Shown: positions 1 through 9,519, numbered from the stretch's first letter. The stretch is 64,000 bases of DNA from Rhodopseudomonas faecalis (GCF_003217325.1 NZ_QJTI01000002.1:186001-250000), one strand, 5' to 3'. Notes: generated by a model from the sequence alone, not told the origin. Numbers and translations are program-made.

Positions 1-237
1 GAGGTGACGCTGCGCACCTATTCGGACCTGCAGCAATATGTCGAGAAGTCGACCGAGTCGCTGGTGCAGTCGCTGCGCGGCGGCGATTCGCGGGTCAAAG
101 CGTTCCGGCAGATGCAGATGGATGCCGCGATCCGGTTCTGCGAAGTGCTGTACGGCCGCGATTATGCCGCCACCATGAGCCGAGCGGCGGAAAACGCCCT
201 GGTGGCGGTGGAACGCAAGGCCAGCCGCGCCAGCTGA
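1..237 (+). CDS. C-terminal part of an unidentified protein (cut by window edge)
   Basis: The frame is open from the first base and closes at 237, so the start lies outside the window; a GTG at position 4 could be an internal start but has no visible ribosome binding site inside the window. The visible part is about 78 residues, helical and charged (motifs YVEKSTESLVQSL and RFCEVLYGRDYA). I do not recognise a family. It reads in the same direction as the ccm operon and ends 123 bases before it. Confidence 0.5.
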   Translation, partial: EVTLRTYSDLQQYVEKSTESLVQSLRGGDSRVKAFRQMQMDAAIRFCEVLYGRDYAATMSRAAENALVAVERKASRAS

Positions 238-360
238 TCGCTTGCGGCGCAGCAAGGCCAGCCGGGGCGATAAATCGCGATTGCGCGGGCGTATCGGGCG
301 TGGTGTAACCGATGGCACCGGAATGCCCGATCCTGACTTCTCACCCGGATCAGCCTATTG

Positions 361-1461
361 ATGACGCTGTGGTTTGTGTTCGCGACGATGACGATCGCGG
401 CGGTGTTTGCCATCGTGTGGCCGCTTGGCCGCCGTGGCCAGCCGCTGCGCGAGGGCAAAGAGGTTGTCGTCTATAAGGATCAGCTGGCCGAGCTGGAACG
501 CGACGCCGCGGTCGGCCTGATCGGCCCGTCCGAGGCCGAGGCCGCCAAGGTCGAGATCGGCCGCCGGCTGCTCGCCGCCGCCGATCAGGAACAAAACGCC
601 GGCACCATGACCGGCCGCACCGGGATGCGCCGGGCGGTGGCCCTGATCGGATTGCTGGGCGTGCCGGCGCTGGCGGTTGTAGTCTATCTGCAACTCGGAT
701 CGCCGCAGATCGCAGGCCGGCCCTCGGCCGCGCGTACCCAGACCGCGACCGCCGCCGAACCGATCGAAAACCTGATCGCCAAGGTCGAAGCCCATCTTGA
801 GAAGAACCCGACCGATGCCCGCGGCTGGACCGTGCTGGCGCCGGTGCTGATGCGGCTGCGGCGCTATGACGACGCGGCGCGCGCCTATCGCAATGCGCTC
901 ACCTATGGTGCCGAGAGTGCCGAGCGCCGCACCGATCTTGGCGAAGCGCTGACCGCGGCCGCCGGCGGCGTGATCACCGCCGATGCCAAGGCGGAATTCG
1001 AGCGCGCGCTGGCGCTTGATTCCGATGATCCGAAGGCGCGCTATTTCACCGGCCTTGCCGCCGAGCAGGACGGCCGCAATGCCGATGCCGCCGCGATCTG
1101 GCGCGCGATGCTCGACAAGGGCCCGGAGGATGCGACGTGGCGGCCGACCGTCGAGGCGGCGCTGGCGCGGGTGTCCGGGGGCAGCCAGCCGAGCCTGGAG
1201 GCGCTCGACGCCAACAAGGATCTCAGCCCCGCTGAGCGCAACGCCATGATTCAAGGCATGGTCGACCGGCTGGCGACCCGGCTCAAGCAGAATGGTGATG
1301 ACGTCGAGGGATGGCTGCGCTTGCTGCGCGCCTATATGGTGATGGGCGAGCGCGACAAGGCGCAGACCGCTCTCGCCGAGGCGCGCCAGGCGCTGGCCGG
1401 CAACGCGGAACGCCTCAAGCAGCTCGATGCGGGACTGAAAAGCCTCGGACTGGACGGCTAA
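361..1461 (+). CDS. ccmI: Cytochrome c biogenesis protein CcmI (CycH)
   Basis: CcmI is the inner-membrane chaperone of the System I cytochrome c maturation pathway; it holds apocytochrome c for heme ligation by CcmF/CcmH. The 366-residue protein shows the family layout: an N-terminal membrane segment (about residues 2-21), a cytoplasmic loop with a helical stretch (YKDQLAELERD), a second membrane segment (about 92-111, RRAVALIGLLGVPALAVVVY), then a periplasmic tetratricopeptide-repeat region (LEKNPTDARGWTVLAPVLMRL, DDPKARYFTGLAAEQDG). A TTG directly precedes the ATG at 361; the ATG is preferred. It is the first gene of the ccmI-ccmE-ccmF-ccmH operon, the order known as cycHJKL in Bradyrhizobium. 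Promoter signals in the 123-base upstream gap are not obvious. Confidence 0.95.
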   Translation: MTLWFVFATMTIAAVFAIVWPLGRRGQPLREGKEVVVYKDQLAELERDAAVGLIGPSEAEAAKVEIGRRLLAAADQEQNAGTMTGRTGMRRAVALIGLLGVPALAVVVYLQLGSPQIAGRPSAARTQTATAAEPIENLIAKVEAHLEKNPTDARGWTVLAPVLMRLRRYDDAARAYRNALTYGAESAERRTDLGEALTAAAGGVITADAKAEFERALALDSDDPKARYFTGLAAEQDGRNADAAAIWRAMLDKGPEDATWRPTVEAALARVSGGSQPSLEALDANKDLSPAERNAMIQGMVDRLATRLKQNGDDVEGWLRLLRAYMVMGERDKAQTALAEARQALAGNAERLKQLDAGLKSLGLDG

Positions 1462-1542
1462 GCCTGGGGGCGGCCTGGCGCCGCCCGCGACACGGCCGCC
1501 GCGCAGGACGGGAACCGAAATGCAGCCATTGAAGGGGTGGCC

Positions 1543-2043
1543 ATGACGCGCAAGCAGCGACGGTTGACGATGATCGGCGGAGCGGGCGTTGTGCTCGTGA
1601 TTGCCGCGGCGCTGGTGCTGAACGCGCTGCGCGATTCCATCGTGTTCTTCTCGACGCCGCAGATGGTGGCCGAACATCCGGTGCCGCCCGGCAAGCGGTT
1701 CCGGCTCGGCGGCGTGGTCGAATCCGGCTCGCTGCAACGGGGCGATAAGCTCGCGGTCAGCTTCGTGGTCGCCGACGGCAGCGCCAAGGTTCCGGTGAGC
1801 TATCAGGGCATTTTGCCCGACCTGTTCCGCGAAGGGCAGGGCGTGGTTGCCGAAGGCGCGCTCGACGCTGCCGGCGTGTTCAAGGCCGACACCGTGCTCG
1901 CCAAGCATGACGAGACCTATATGCCTCGCGAAGTCGCCGACAGCCTGAAGAAGCAGGGCCACTGGAAAGACGACTACGCCAAGAAGCCGGGCGCTGGTTC
2001 CAGCGCCAATGCCGAACCCGCGGCGCAGGGAGCAACGCAGTGA
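1543..2043 (+). CDS. ccmE: Heme chaperone CcmE (CycJ)
   Basis: CcmE receives heme from CcmABCD, binds it covalently in the periplasm and hands it to CcmF/CcmH for attachment to apocytochrome c. The 166-residue protein starts at an ATG at 1543 (an in-frame GTG lies 6 bases upstream) with the typical MTRKQRRL start and one membrane anchor (about residues 9-28). The OB-fold domain follows. The heme-binding histidine is His122 in the motif KHDETYMP, with the family tyrosine at Tyr126. The C-terminus is flexible and Gly/Ala/Pro-rich. The stop overlaps the GTG start of ccmF, indicating translational coupling. Confidence 0.97.
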   Translation: MTRKQRRLTMIGGAGVVLVIAAALVLNALRDSIVFFSTPQMVAEHPVPPGKRFRLGGVVESGSLQRGDKLAVSFVVADGSAKVPVSYQGILPDLFREGQGVVAEGALDAAGVFKADTVLAKHDETYMPREVADSLKKQGHWKDDYAKKPGAGSSANAEPAAQGATQ

Positions 2044-4022
2044 TTGCTGAGACCGGCCACTACGCGCTGGTGCTGGCGCTGGCGCTGGCGCTGATTCAAT
2101 CGCTGGTGCCGATGATCGGCGCCAAGTTGCGCGATCCGGCGCTGATGAATGTCGCGCGCTCGACCGCGGTCGCGCAGCTGCTGTTCGTCGGCGCCTCGTT
2201 CGTGGCGCTGGTGCTGGTCCATGTCGGCTCCGACTTCTCGGTCGCCAACGTCTTTGAGAACTCGCACTCGCAAAAGCCGCTGATCTATAAAATCAGCGGC
2301 GTCTGGGGCAATCACGAGGGCTCGATGCTGCTGTGGGTGGCGATCCTGGCGCTGTTTGGCGGCCTGGTCGCGATTTTCGGCAGCAATCTGCCGCTGTCGC
2401 TGCGTGCCCATGTGCTGGCGGTGCAGGGCTGGATCGCCACGGCGTTCTATCTGTTCATCCTGCTGACCTCGAATCCGTTTCTGCGGCTGGCCGAGGTGCC
2501 GGTCGAGGGCCGCGACCTCAATCCGATCCTGCAGGACATCGGCCTCGCGATCCATCCGCCGATGCTGTATCTCGGCTATGTCGGCTTCTCGATCTCGTTC
2601 TCCTTCGCCGTCGCCGCGCTGATCGAAGGCCGGGTCGATGCCGCCTGGGCACGCTGGGTGCGGCCCTGGACGCTGATGGCCTGGGTGTTCCTGACCCTTG
2701 GCATCGCGATGGGCTCGTATTGGGCTTACTACGAACTCGGCTGGGGCGGCTGGTGGTTCTGGGACCCGGTCGAAAACGCCTCGCTGATGCCATGGCTGGC
2801 CGGCACCGCGCTGCTGCACTCCGCGCTGGTGATGGAAAAGCGCAACGCGCTCAAGATCTGGACCATCCTGCTCTCGATCCTGACCTTCTCGCTGTCGCTG
2901 CTTGGCACCTTCCTGGTGCGCTCCGGTGTTCTCACCTCGGTGCACGCCTTCGCCACGGATCCGTCGCGCGGCGTGTTCATCCTGCTGATCCTGTGCCTGT
3001 TCATCGGAGGCAGCCTGACGCTGTATGCCTGGCGCGCGTCGTCGCTCAAGCAGGGCGGTTTGTTCGCGCCGATCTCGCGCGAAGGCTCGCTGGTGCTGAA
3101 CAATCTGTTCCTCACCACCGCCTGCGCCACGGTGTTCGTCGGCACGCTGTATCCGCTGGCGCTGGAAGTGCTGACCGGCGACAAGATTTCGGTCGGCGCG
3201 CCGTTCTTCAATCTCACTTTCGGCCCGCTATGCGTGCCGCTGTTGCTGGCGATGCCGTTCGGCCCGCTTTTGGCCTGGAAGCGCGGTGATCTGCTCGGCG
3301 CCGCGCAGCGGCTGCTGGCCGCGGGGCTGCTGGCGCTGTTTGCGGTGGCGTTGCTGTGGGCGTTTGTGCGTGGCGGCAGCACGCTGGCGCCGCTGGCGAT
3401 CGGGCTTGCAGTGTTTGTGATCGTCGGCGCGCTGGTCGATCTGGTTGAACGTATCGCGCTGTTCCGCGTGCCGCTCGGCATTTCCTGGCGCCGCGCCCGC
3501 GGCCTGCCGCGCGCCGCCTGGGGCACCGCGTTCGCCCATGCCGGCATCGGCGTGGCGCTGATCGGCATCGTCTGCGAAAGCACCTGGAACAGCGAATACA
3601 TCGCGACCATGAAGCCGAACGACAGCGCCATGGTCGGCGGCTATGAGTTCAAGCTGAACGGCCTGTCGCAGCGCCAGGGACCGAACTACCGTGAAGTGTT
3701 CGCGTCGTTCTCGGTGTCGCAGCAGGGCGCTGTGCTTGGCACGCTGACGCCCTCGAAGCGCAGCTTTGCGACCCGTGGCATGTCGACCTCGGAAGCTGCG
3801 CTGATGACGCGCGGCGTCAGCCAGCTCTATGTCTCGCTCGGCGATCTGCGCGCCGATGGCGCCGTCGCAGTGCGCATCTATCACAAGCCCTGGGTGCTGC
3901 TGATCTGGTATGGCCCGCTGCTGATGGCATTTGGCGGCTTGTTGTCGCTGTCCGATCGCCGGTTGCGGGTCGGCGCGCCGAAACCGGCCAAGGCGGCGCG
4001 TGCGCTGCAAGCTGCGGAGTAG
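2040..4022 (+). CDS. ccmF: Cytochrome c heme-lyase subunit CcmF (CycK)
   Basis: CcmF is the polytopic inner-membrane core of the System I holocytochrome c synthetase. It takes heme from CcmE and, with CcmH and CcmI, ligates it to the CXXCH site of the apocytochrome. The 660-residue protein has many membrane segments, a WWD heme-handling motif at about residues 235-254 ([19 protein letters not shown]) and candidate heme-ligating histidines next to it ([19 protein letters not shown]). A large periplasmic loop near the C-terminus (about 525-620) is followed by a last membrane segment. The start is the GTG at 2040, overlapping the ccmE stop by 4 bases. Length and motifs are normal for the family. 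Confidence 0.97.
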   Translation: MIAETGHYALVLALALALIQSLVPMIGAKLRDPALMNVARSTAVAQLLFVGASFVALVLVHVGSDFSVANVFENSHSQKPLIYKISGVWGNHEGSMLLWVAILALFGGLVAIFGSNLPLSLRAHVLAVQGWIATAFYLFILLTSNPFLRLAEVPVEGRDLNPILQDIGLAIHPPMLYLGYVGFSISFSFAVAALIEGRVDAAWARWVRPWTLMAWVFLTLGIAMGSYWAYYELGWGGWWFWDPVENASLMPWLAGTALLHSALVMEKRNALKIWTILLSILTFSLSLLGTFLVRSGVLTSVHAFATDPSRGVFILLILCLFIGGSLTLYAWRASSLKQGGLFAPISREGSLVLNNLFLTTACATVFVGTLYPLALEVLTGDKISVGAPFFNLTFGPLCVPLLLAMPFGPLLAWKRGDLLGAAQRLLAAGLLALFAVALLWAFVRGGSTLAPLAIGLAVFVIVGALVDLVERIALFRVPLGISWRRARGLPRAAWGTAFAHAGIGVALIGIVCESTWNSEYIATMKPNDSAMVGGYEFKLNGLSQRQGPNYREVFASFSVSQQGAVLGTLTPSKRSFATRGMSTSEAALMTRGVSQLYVSLGDLRADGAVAVRIYHKPWVLLIWYGPLLMAFGGLLSLSDRRLRVGAPKPAKAARALQAAE

Positions 4023-4026
4023 TGCG

Positions 4027-4527
4027 ATGAAGCATCTATTGGCCGCGGTGGCGACCGCGCTGGTGCTGGCAGGTGCTCCCGCGGCCTATGCCGTGCAGCC
4101 CGATGAGATCATGACCGATCCGGCCAAGGAGGCGCGGGCGCGCGAGCTGTCCAAAGAGCTGCGTTGCATGGTGTGCCAGAACCAGTCGATCGACGATTCC
4201 GACGCGCCGCTTGCCAAGGATTTGCGCGTGCTGGTGCGCGAGCGGCTCGCGGCCGGCGACAGCAACAGCCAAGTGCTCGACTATCTGGTGGCGCGCTATG
4301 GCGAGTTCGTGCTGCTGCGACCGCGCCTTGAATGGCACACGCTGATGCTGTGGCTGTTGCCGCCCTTGGCGCTGCTCGGCGGCGCGTTCGGGCTGTGGCG
4401 CTATAGCCGCAAGCGCTCGGCCGCAGCGCCCGAAATAGCCACCGCCGCGCCGACGCTCTCTGCCGATGAACAAGCGCGGCTCGACCGGCTGATGGCGGGC
4501 AACGCACCCGCACGACATGACCCGTAG
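4027..4527 (+). CDS. ccmH: Cytochrome c maturation thiol oxidoreductase CcmH (CycL)
   Basis: CcmH keeps the apocytochrome CXXCH cysteines reduced and assists heme ligation. The 166-residue protein has a Sec signal peptide (about residues 1-22, ending AYA), the redox-active LRCMVCQNQ motif (Cys47 and Cys50) and a C-terminal membrane anchor (about 105-123, LMLWLLPPLALLGG) followed by a basic tail. It begins 4 bases after the ccmF stop, completing the operon. It is the short, single-domain form; the TPR function is carried by the separate ccmI. The stop lies 3 bases from the end of the convergent CobW-family gene. Confidence 0.96.
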   Translation: MKHLLAAVATALVLAGAPAAYAVQPDEIMTDPAKEARARELSKELRCMVCQNQSIDDSDAPLAKDLRVLVRERLAAGDSNSQVLDYLVARYGEFVLLRPRLEWHTLMLWLLPPLALLGGAFGLWRYSRKRSAAAPEIATAAPTLSADEQARLDRLMAGNAPARHDP

Positions 4528-4530
4528 CTA

Positions 4531-5763
4531 TCAGTCGGCGCTGGCTCGTTCCCATTGCGGGAACGGGTCTGGCAGATGGGCATAGGCGGCCGGATCGAAC
4601 GCTTCCTCGCTATCCGCAATCAGGCATTTCTCCAGCATGGCGGTGATGCGGGCGCGGTTCATCATGCCCAGCATGCCGATGAAAACGATCTCCTGGCGGC
4701 GGTCGCCATAGATCGGGTCGAACTTGGCGAGAACCTTGGCGCGCACGCCGGCATCGACCGGCCAGCGGGCAGGCGGCACCACCACCCACCAATGCCCAAG
4801 CGCACGGACGGAAGCCAACGCGCCAGCGATGCTGAATTCGCCGGCCCAGTTCGGGCGGGTCGCCAGCCAGAAATGACCCTTGGCGCGGATCACGCCCGGT
4901 AGCGGCGTCTGCAGGAATTCGTTGAACAACTCAGGCTGCAGCGGCCGGCGTGCCCGCCAGACAAAGCTGGTCACGCCATACTCGGCATCCTCAGGCACAT
5001 GATCGGCGAAGCCATACAGTTCCTTGAACCACATCGGGTGCTGATGTGCGCGTTGGAAATCGAACAGCCCGGTGTCGAACAATTGTGATGGATCGACGCG
5101 GCCATGGTCGGTTTCGATCAGCCGGGCATCGGGGTTGAGCGCGTGGATAATGGCGCGGGCGGCGTCGCGTTGCTGCGTGGTGGCGTCCGAGACCTTGTTC
5201 ATCACGATGATGTCGGCAAATTCGATCTGCTCGACCAGCAGATTCACCAGCGTGCGGTTATCATCTTCTCCGGCGGTCTCGCCGCGGTTCGAGAGAAAGT
5301 CGGTGGACGAGTAGTCCTTGAGCAGATTGACGGTGTCGACCACCGTCACCATTGCATCGAGACGAGCGACGTCTGACAGGCTGAGGCCGGTTTCCTCGCG
5401 GAATTCGAAAGTTGCGGCGACCGGCAGCGGCTCGGACACGCCGGTGCTTTCAATCAACAGGTAGTCGAAGCGGTTTTCCTCGGCGAGACGGCGCACTTCA
5501 ATCAGCAGGTCATCGCGCAAGGTGCAGCAGATGCAGCCATTGGTGAGCTCGATCAGCTTCTCCTCAGAGCGGCTGAGCGTGGTCTCCTCGCGTACCAGAT
5601 CGGCATCGATATTGACCTCGCTCATGTCGTTGACGATTACCGCGACCCGGCGGCCCTCGCGATTGTTCAGCACATGATTGAGGAGGGTGGTTTTTCCGGC
5701 TCCGAGGAAACCCGACAGCACCGTCACCGGGAGGCGAGGCACAGAATCCTGACTGTTCGACAC
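4531..5763 (-). CDS. CobW/G3E-family metal-chaperone GTPase, probably Zur-controlled
   Basis: A 410-residue G3E GTPase of the COG0523 group. The N-terminal GTPase domain has the Walker A motif GFLGAGKTT (residues 18-26), the metal-binding CxCC motif GCICC (Cys77, 79 and 80), an ESTGVSEP motif and a guanine-specificity motif MNKVS. The C-terminal CobW_C domain follows (about 260-400). Such proteins insert or allocate zinc (or cobalt) to client enzymes, especially during zinc limitation. The start is a GTG at 5763; no ATG is available near it. A 24-base palindrome matching the Zur operator lies 11-34 bases upstream of the start, so zinc-starvation induction is likely. The gene is monocistronic and convergent with ccmH. 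The client protein cannot be told from the sequence. Confidence 0.93.
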   Translation of the reverse strand: MSNSQDSVPRLPVTVLSGFLGAGKTTLLNHVLNNREGRRVAVIVNDMSEVNIDADLVREETTLSRSEEKLIELTNGCICCTLRDDLLIEVRRLAEENRFDYLLIESTGVSEPLPVAATFEFREETGLSLSDVARLDAMVTVVDTVNLLKDYSSTDFLSNRGETAGEDDNRTLVNLLVEQIEFADIIVMNKVSDATTQQRDAARAIIHALNPDARLIETDHGRVDPSQLFDTGLFDFQRAHQHPMWFKELYGFADHVPEDAEYGVTSFVWRARRPLQPELFNEFLQTPLPGVIRAKGHFWLATRPNWAGEFSIAGALASVRALGHWWVVVPPARWPVDAGVRAKVLAKFDPIYGDRRQEIVFIGMLGMMNRARITAMLEKCLIADSEEAFDPAAYAHLPDPFPQWERASAD

Positions 5764-5773
5764 TTACATCACC

Positions 5774-5797
5774 AATGTAATGTTATAACATCACATT
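5774..5797. promoter_or_regulatory. Zur box (zinc uptake regulator operator)
   Basis: A 24-base inverted repeat centred between 5785 and 5786 with the core TGTTATAACA; of its 12 base pairs only one (5779/5792) is mismatched. It fits the Zur operator known from alphaproteobacteria (core ATGTTATAACAT, flanked by A/T-rich arms) and lies directly upstream of the GTG of the CobW-family gene. Such sites are repressed by zinc-loaded Zur. The match is by eye. Confidence 0.82.
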
Positions 5798-6017
5798 AAA
5801 TAGTATCAGGAGGTCGGTCGAGGGTCAAATTCCTTTCGGTGCGCCAGCACCGGCTGGCGCCACGCACGATTGGCCGCTGACGGCTGGGGGCGGGCGAGAT
5901 GGCGAGCGGCAACAACAACACGTTCGCGGCCGGGCCTTTGATGGGCACCCGGCCGCCGACAATCACTTACGCCTGGCGGCTCCACCGCAGCTTCGCCGCG
6001 GGGCCGTTCCCGGCCTG

Positions 6018-6506
6018 TTAGAACGGCGTAATTTCCTGCGGCAGCGCCTGGCCGGCCTTATGCAGCGCGATCCAGCGATGCAGCTCGGCGACGTGGCCGC
6101 TTTCTTCCTCCACGAATTCCTTGGCCAGCGCCTTGATCTCGGGATCAGTGGTGTTGTCGTAGATGCTCTTGTACCAGTTGAAGGCGTTGGTCTCCGCTTC
6201 GAGCGCGATCTCGAGGCCAACATCGCGGCTGATGAACGGATCGGTGCCCCAGATCGCCGCGGTCTCCGGGCTTTCCAGCCCCGGCCACTCGAATTCTTCC
6301 GGCTTCAATTCCGGAATATCGCGAAAGCCGGCGCGCGCCTGAGCATCGGCCTGGTGCATGCGCGAATAGTCCGACAATTGCCGAAACAGTTTTGCGACTT
6401 CGCGGTTGCCGCAGGACTCCATGGCATCGGCGAGTTGGCCGAAGCGCAGCGCGGCTTCCTGTTCGAGTTTGATGGAATAGGCGAGAAACTCTTCAACGGT
6501 GTCCAT
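6018..6506 (-). CDS. Rubrerythrin-like (ferritin-fold, di-iron) protein
   Basis: A 162-residue protein of the rubrerythrin/erythrin type: a four-helix bundle expected to bind a di-iron centre. The ligand pattern is visible: LEQEAALRF in helix 1, SRMHQAD in helix 2, ALEAETNAFNWY in helix 3 and an ExxH in helix 4 (FVEEESGHV). In helix 2 the glutamate seen in the neighbouring paralogue (SRLHLAEV) is an aspartate here, so one ligand is altered. The start was placed at the ATG at 6506 because GGAG lies about 8 bases upstream and the homology to the paralogue begins there; an ATG at 6566 would add 20 unsupported residues. Likely roles are iron or peroxide handling. It sits downstream of the ferredoxin-ferritin fusion gene and is probably co-transcribed with it. 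Confidence 0.88.
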   Translation of the reverse strand: MDTVEEFLAYSIKLEQEAALRFGQLADAMESCGNREVAKLFRQLSDYSRMHQADAQARAGFRDIPELKPEEFEWPGLESPETAAIWGTDPFISRDVGLEIALEAETNAFNWYKSIYDNTTDPEIKALAKEFVEEESGHVAELHRWIALHKAGQALPQEITPF

Positions 6507-6620
6507 TGTGGTGCTCCGTGATTGACCGACGACGACGTGATCAGCGGCCAGAAATGGCTTGGCCAATCGCGTCGGTGTCGAAGTCAGCGCGACTAAGCGC
6601 GCTGCAGGGGCTGAACGGTG

Positions 6621-7526
6621 TTACGCCGGCTGGGGCGCGGCGTGCCGGATCGCCCACTCTTCCTGGGTGATCCAGGCCTCCAGAATTTTGACGTGGTCGG
6701 CTTCTTCCTTGACGAACTCACGCGCGGCCGCCGCAACCTCCGGGTTCTTGGTGGTGGCTTCGACGGCGCCGTAAAATTCGTAGCCGCGGCGCTCGCCTTG
6801 CAGCGCCACTTTCAGGGCGCCGAGCCGGGTGATGGCTGAATCGCCGGCCCAATCCGCCGAGGCTTCCGGCGAAGCGTGGTTCGGCCAGGCATAATCGGGC
6901 GGCACGTGCTTGCTGAGATCGATGCTGCCGGCGCGCGCCTTCACCTCAGCCAGATGTAGTCGCGAGAAGTCGGCGAGTTGCTTGAACAGTTTGGCGACTT
7001 CGGCATTGCCGACTTTCGCCATTGACGCGGCGAGGTCATCATAGTGCTGCGCGGCATCTTCTTCGACCTTGGCGGCGTAGCCGAAGAATTCATCGAGCGC
7101 GTTGATCTCCATGCCGCCTTTGTAGGTGCGCGCCACGCTGGTGACGTGCGGACGCTGCGCCGGCAGCGTCTTGTCGCCCTCGAACGACACCAGAATGTCC
7201 TCATGGCGCACGAAACACTGGCAGGCCAGCCGATAGGGCGGCGGTACGTCATTGACTTCGGCGTTTTCGATCTCCTCCTTGGTGATCTTGCCGAGCTGTT
7301 TCAGCAGCTCTTTTTCTTTTTCGGTCAGCGCCACCGCCGATTTGGCGAGTGGGTTGAAGTGCTCGACCTTGACCAGGCAGGAGCCGCATTCGCCGTCCTG
7401 GCAGTCGAAGGGGATCGGAATCTTATGCGCTTTGGCGACAGCCAGAATAGTGCCGCGATCACCGGCGACCGCGTAAACCGTGACATCTCTCGCCATGACC
7501 GGCGAGGAAAACGTAATATTGGCCAC
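6621..7526 (-). CDS. Fusion protein: [2Fe-2S] ferredoxin domain plus rubrerythrin-like domain
   Basis: A 301-residue two-domain protein. Residues about 10-115 form a plant-type [2Fe-2S] ferredoxin with the cluster motif CQDGECGSC (Cx4Cx2C) and the distal cysteine in RLACQC. After a linker, residues about 140-300 form a rubrerythrin-like four-helix domain (AAKVEEDAAQHYDDLA, SRLHLAEVKAR, ALQGERRGYEFYGAVE, FVKEEADHVKILE with ExxH). The start is the GTG at 7526: the sequence GGAGAAGG lies about 5 bases upstream and the protein then begins with ferredoxin-like residues. The fusion suggests the ferredoxin supplies electrons to the di-iron site of its own C-terminal domain, or of the adjacent stand-alone paralogue; this is inference. 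The substrate (peroxide, oxygen or a metabolite) is unknown. Confidence 0.88.
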   Translation of the reverse strand: MANITFSSPVMARDVTVYAVAGDRGTILAVAKAHKIPIPFDCQDGECGSCLVKVEHFNPLAKSAVALTEKEKELLKQLGKITKEEIENAEVNDVPPPYRLACQCFVRHEDILVSFEGDKTLPAQRPHVTSVARTYKGGMEINALDEFFGYAAKVEEDAAQHYDDLAASMAKVGNAEVAKLFKQLADFSRLHLAEVKARAGSIDLSKHVPPDYAWPNHASPEASADWAGDSAITRLGALKVALQGERRGYEFYGAVEATTKNPEVAAAAREFVKEEADHVKILEAWITQEEWAIRHAAPQPA

Positions 7527-7827
7527 GACCTTCTCCCGTTTCGCAAGCACGGCGCGGAAGGACCCACGACGTGTTGTCGCGCTGCATGGCAAGAACCAGG
7601 CCAACGGGAACTTGCGGATTATCAGAGACTTAACATTGTCGGGAATCCGCCTGATCGGCTGCGGCCGGACACGGTTTTGTCAGGACGCCGACAAAGCCGG
7701 ATCTGAACTGGCAAGATTACGAAAGATTAATTCCCTCGCCAGCGCGCGGTAAGGAGGCAACCCCCATTTTCTGGACCACACGGTGCGCTGATCGCACCAC
7801 AGCCATTTCAGGTTCCGGAGATTTTGG
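7527..7827. promoter_or_regulatory. Divergent intergenic region between the ferredoxin-ferritin operon and degP
   Basis: About 300 bases with no convincing gene. It must hold the promoters of the leftward ferredoxin-ferritin genes and of degP. The degP ribosome binding site is GGAG at 7817-7820. A GGAACTT at 7607-7613 resembles a -35 element of envelope-stress (ECF) promoters, but no matching -10 element is evident. Confidence 0.5.
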
Positions 7828-9393
7828 ATGACCAACCGCCCGACGATGTCCCCGCAAGAGAAGTCCTCGCACCGTTCGGTGCTGTCCGCGCGCAAATGGG
7901 CCTTGATGGCCAGCGTGGTCGCCGGTCTCGGTGCCGGCGCGTATGGCCTCGGGATCAACGGTGCTGGCAACTGGTTCAGCACGCCAGCGGCGGCGCAGGT
8001 TTCGAGCGAAGTCCGCAAGGTGGCGCAGCCGGTCGGCTTTGCCGACATTGTCGAGCGCGTGAAGCCCTCGGTGATTTCCGTGAAAGTGCGGATGGGCGAT
8101 CGTGGCCGCGATGATGTGGCCGGCCTCAGCGACGACTCGCCGTTCCAGCCCGGCTCGCCGATGGAACGCTTTTTCCGCCGGTTCGGCGGGCCCGATGGCA
8201 TGCCGCCCGGCATGCGCGGCAATCGCGGCCGCGGCATGGTCACCGGCCAGGGCTCCGGCTTCCTGATCTCGGCCGACGGCTATGCGGTCACCAACAATCA
8301 CGTGGTCGACGGCGCCGACAAGGTCGAAGTCACTACCGATGACGGCAAGACCTACACCGCCAAGGTGATCGGCACCGATGCCCGTACCGATCTGGCGCTG
8401 ATCAAGGTCGAGGGTGGTTCCAACTTCCCTTACGCCAAGCTGTCGGAAGGCAAACCGCGCATCGGCGACTGGGTGCTGGCAGTCGGCAACCCGTTCGGTC
8501 TCGGCGGCACGGTGACGGCCGGCATCGTCTCGGCCTCCGGCCGCGATATCGGCAGTGGTCCGTATGACGACTTCATTCAGATCGACGCGCCGGTCAACAA
8601 GGGCAATTCCGGTGGCCCGGCGTTCAACGTCGAAGGCGAGGTGATTGGCGTCAACACCGCGATCTATTCGCCCTCGGGCGGCAATGTCGGCATCGCGTTC
8701 TCGATCCCGGCCAATACCGTGCAGGCGGTGATCACCCAGCTCAAGGATAAGGGCATGGTCAGCCGCGGCTGGATCGGTGTGCAGATTCAGCCGGTGACCC
8801 AGGAGATCGCCGACAGTCTCGGCTTGAAGAAGGCCGAGGGCGCGCTGGTCGCCGAGCCGCAGGCTGATGGCCCGGCCGCCAAGGCTGGCATCGAGTCCGG
8901 CGACGTGATTATCGGCGTCAACGATACCCCTGTGAAGGATGCGCGCGAGCTGGCCCGCACCATCGGCGGCTTTGCGCCCGGCAACACCGTGAAGCTCAAC
9001 ATCATTCACAAGGGTAAGGAGAAGGTCGCCAATCTGACGCTTGGCCAGTTGCCCAACACCATCGAAGCCAAGGCTGATTTCGACCGCGGCGATGTCGGTC
9101 GCGGCGCCGATGTGCCGCGGCTCGGCCTGACCGTGGTGCCGGCTTCGAGCGTTGCGGGCGCCGGCAAGGAAGGCGTGGTGGTCACCGATATCGATCCCAA
9201 GGGGCTCGCGGCCGATCGCGGCTTCAAGGAAGGCGACGTGATCCTCGAAGTCGGTGGCAAGGCGGTGGCCGGCGCCGGTGACGTGCGTGATGCGCTCGCG
9301 GCCGCCAAGACCGAGAACAAGAACAGCATTCTGCTGCGGGTGCGCAGCGGTGGTGCCTCGCGCTTCGTGGCGTTGCCGCTCGCCAAGGGCTAA
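7828..9393 (+). CDS. degP: Periplasmic serine protease DegP/HtrA (DegQ-like)
   Basis: An ATP-independent trypsin-like protease and chaperone that degrades or holds misfolded envelope proteins. The 521-residue protein has an N-terminal membrane or signal segment (about residues 22-57, ending in an AAAQ-type cleavage region), a protease domain with the catalytic triad His158 (TNNHVVDGA), Asp188 (DARTDLALIKV) and Ser251 (GNSGGPAF), and two PDZ domains (about 300-390 and 420-515). The region 105-135 is the Gly/Pro/Met-rich LA loop. Ribosome binding site GGAG lies 7 bases before the ATG. It is followed at 234 bases by a two-component system on the same strand, the order seen in Rhodopseudomonas and Bradyrhizobium. 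Confidence 0.95.
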   Translation: MTNRPTMSPQEKSSHRSVLSARKWALMASVVAGLGAGAYGLGINGAGNWFSTPAAAQVSSEVRKVAQPVGFADIVERVKPSVISVKVRMGDRGRDDVAGLSDDSPFQPGSPMERFFRRFGGPDGMPPGMRGNRGRGMVTGQGSGFLISADGYAVTNNHVVDGADKVEVTTDDGKTYTAKVIGTDARTDLALIKVEGGSNFPYAKLSEGKPRIGDWVLAVGNPFGLGGTVTAGIVSASGRDIGSGPYDDFIQIDAPVNKGNSGGPAFNVEGEVIGVNTAIYSPSGGNVGIAFSIPANTVQAVITQLKDKGMVSRGWIGVQIQPVTQEIADSLGLKKAEGALVAEPQADGPAAKAGIESGDVIIGVNDTPVKDARELARTIGGFAPGNTVKLNIIHKGKEKVANLTLGQLPNTIEAKADFDRGDVGRGADVPRLGLTVVPASSVAGAGKEGVVVTDIDPKGLAADRGFKEGDVILEVGGKAVAGAGDVRDALAAAKTENKNSILLRVRSGGASRFVALPLAKG

Positions 9394-9519
9394 GCGCGCC
9401 CGCAACAATTGAGACTGTCGTCGGTCCGCCCCCACCGCGACCGTCTCAGGGAACGGGCTCCGGTCCGTTCCCATCGAAACCTTCCGCAGGAGAAAGCCCC
9501 CCTCCGTCGGAAGGCTGGC

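Noticed and set aside
355-1962. Long open frame on the minus strand opposite ccmI and ccmE
   Set aside because: It lies wholly opposite two well-identified genes and gives a His/Arg/Gly-rich sequence with no family features, the usual artefact of GC-rich codon use. The same holds for long minus-strand frames at 7717-10356 and 12154-14175 opposite degP, the response regulator and glnE.
5891-6022. Short plus-strand frame (about 40 codons, MASGNNNTFAAGP) between the CobW gene and the rubrerythrin-like gene
   Set aside because: No ribosome binding site, overlaps the end of the rubrerythrin-like gene and has no family resemblance.
7607-7636. GGAACTT as -35 of an envelope-stress sigma promoter for degP
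   Set aside because: The sequence 16-17 bases downstream does not contain a convincing -10 element, and it is more than 190 bases from the degP start.
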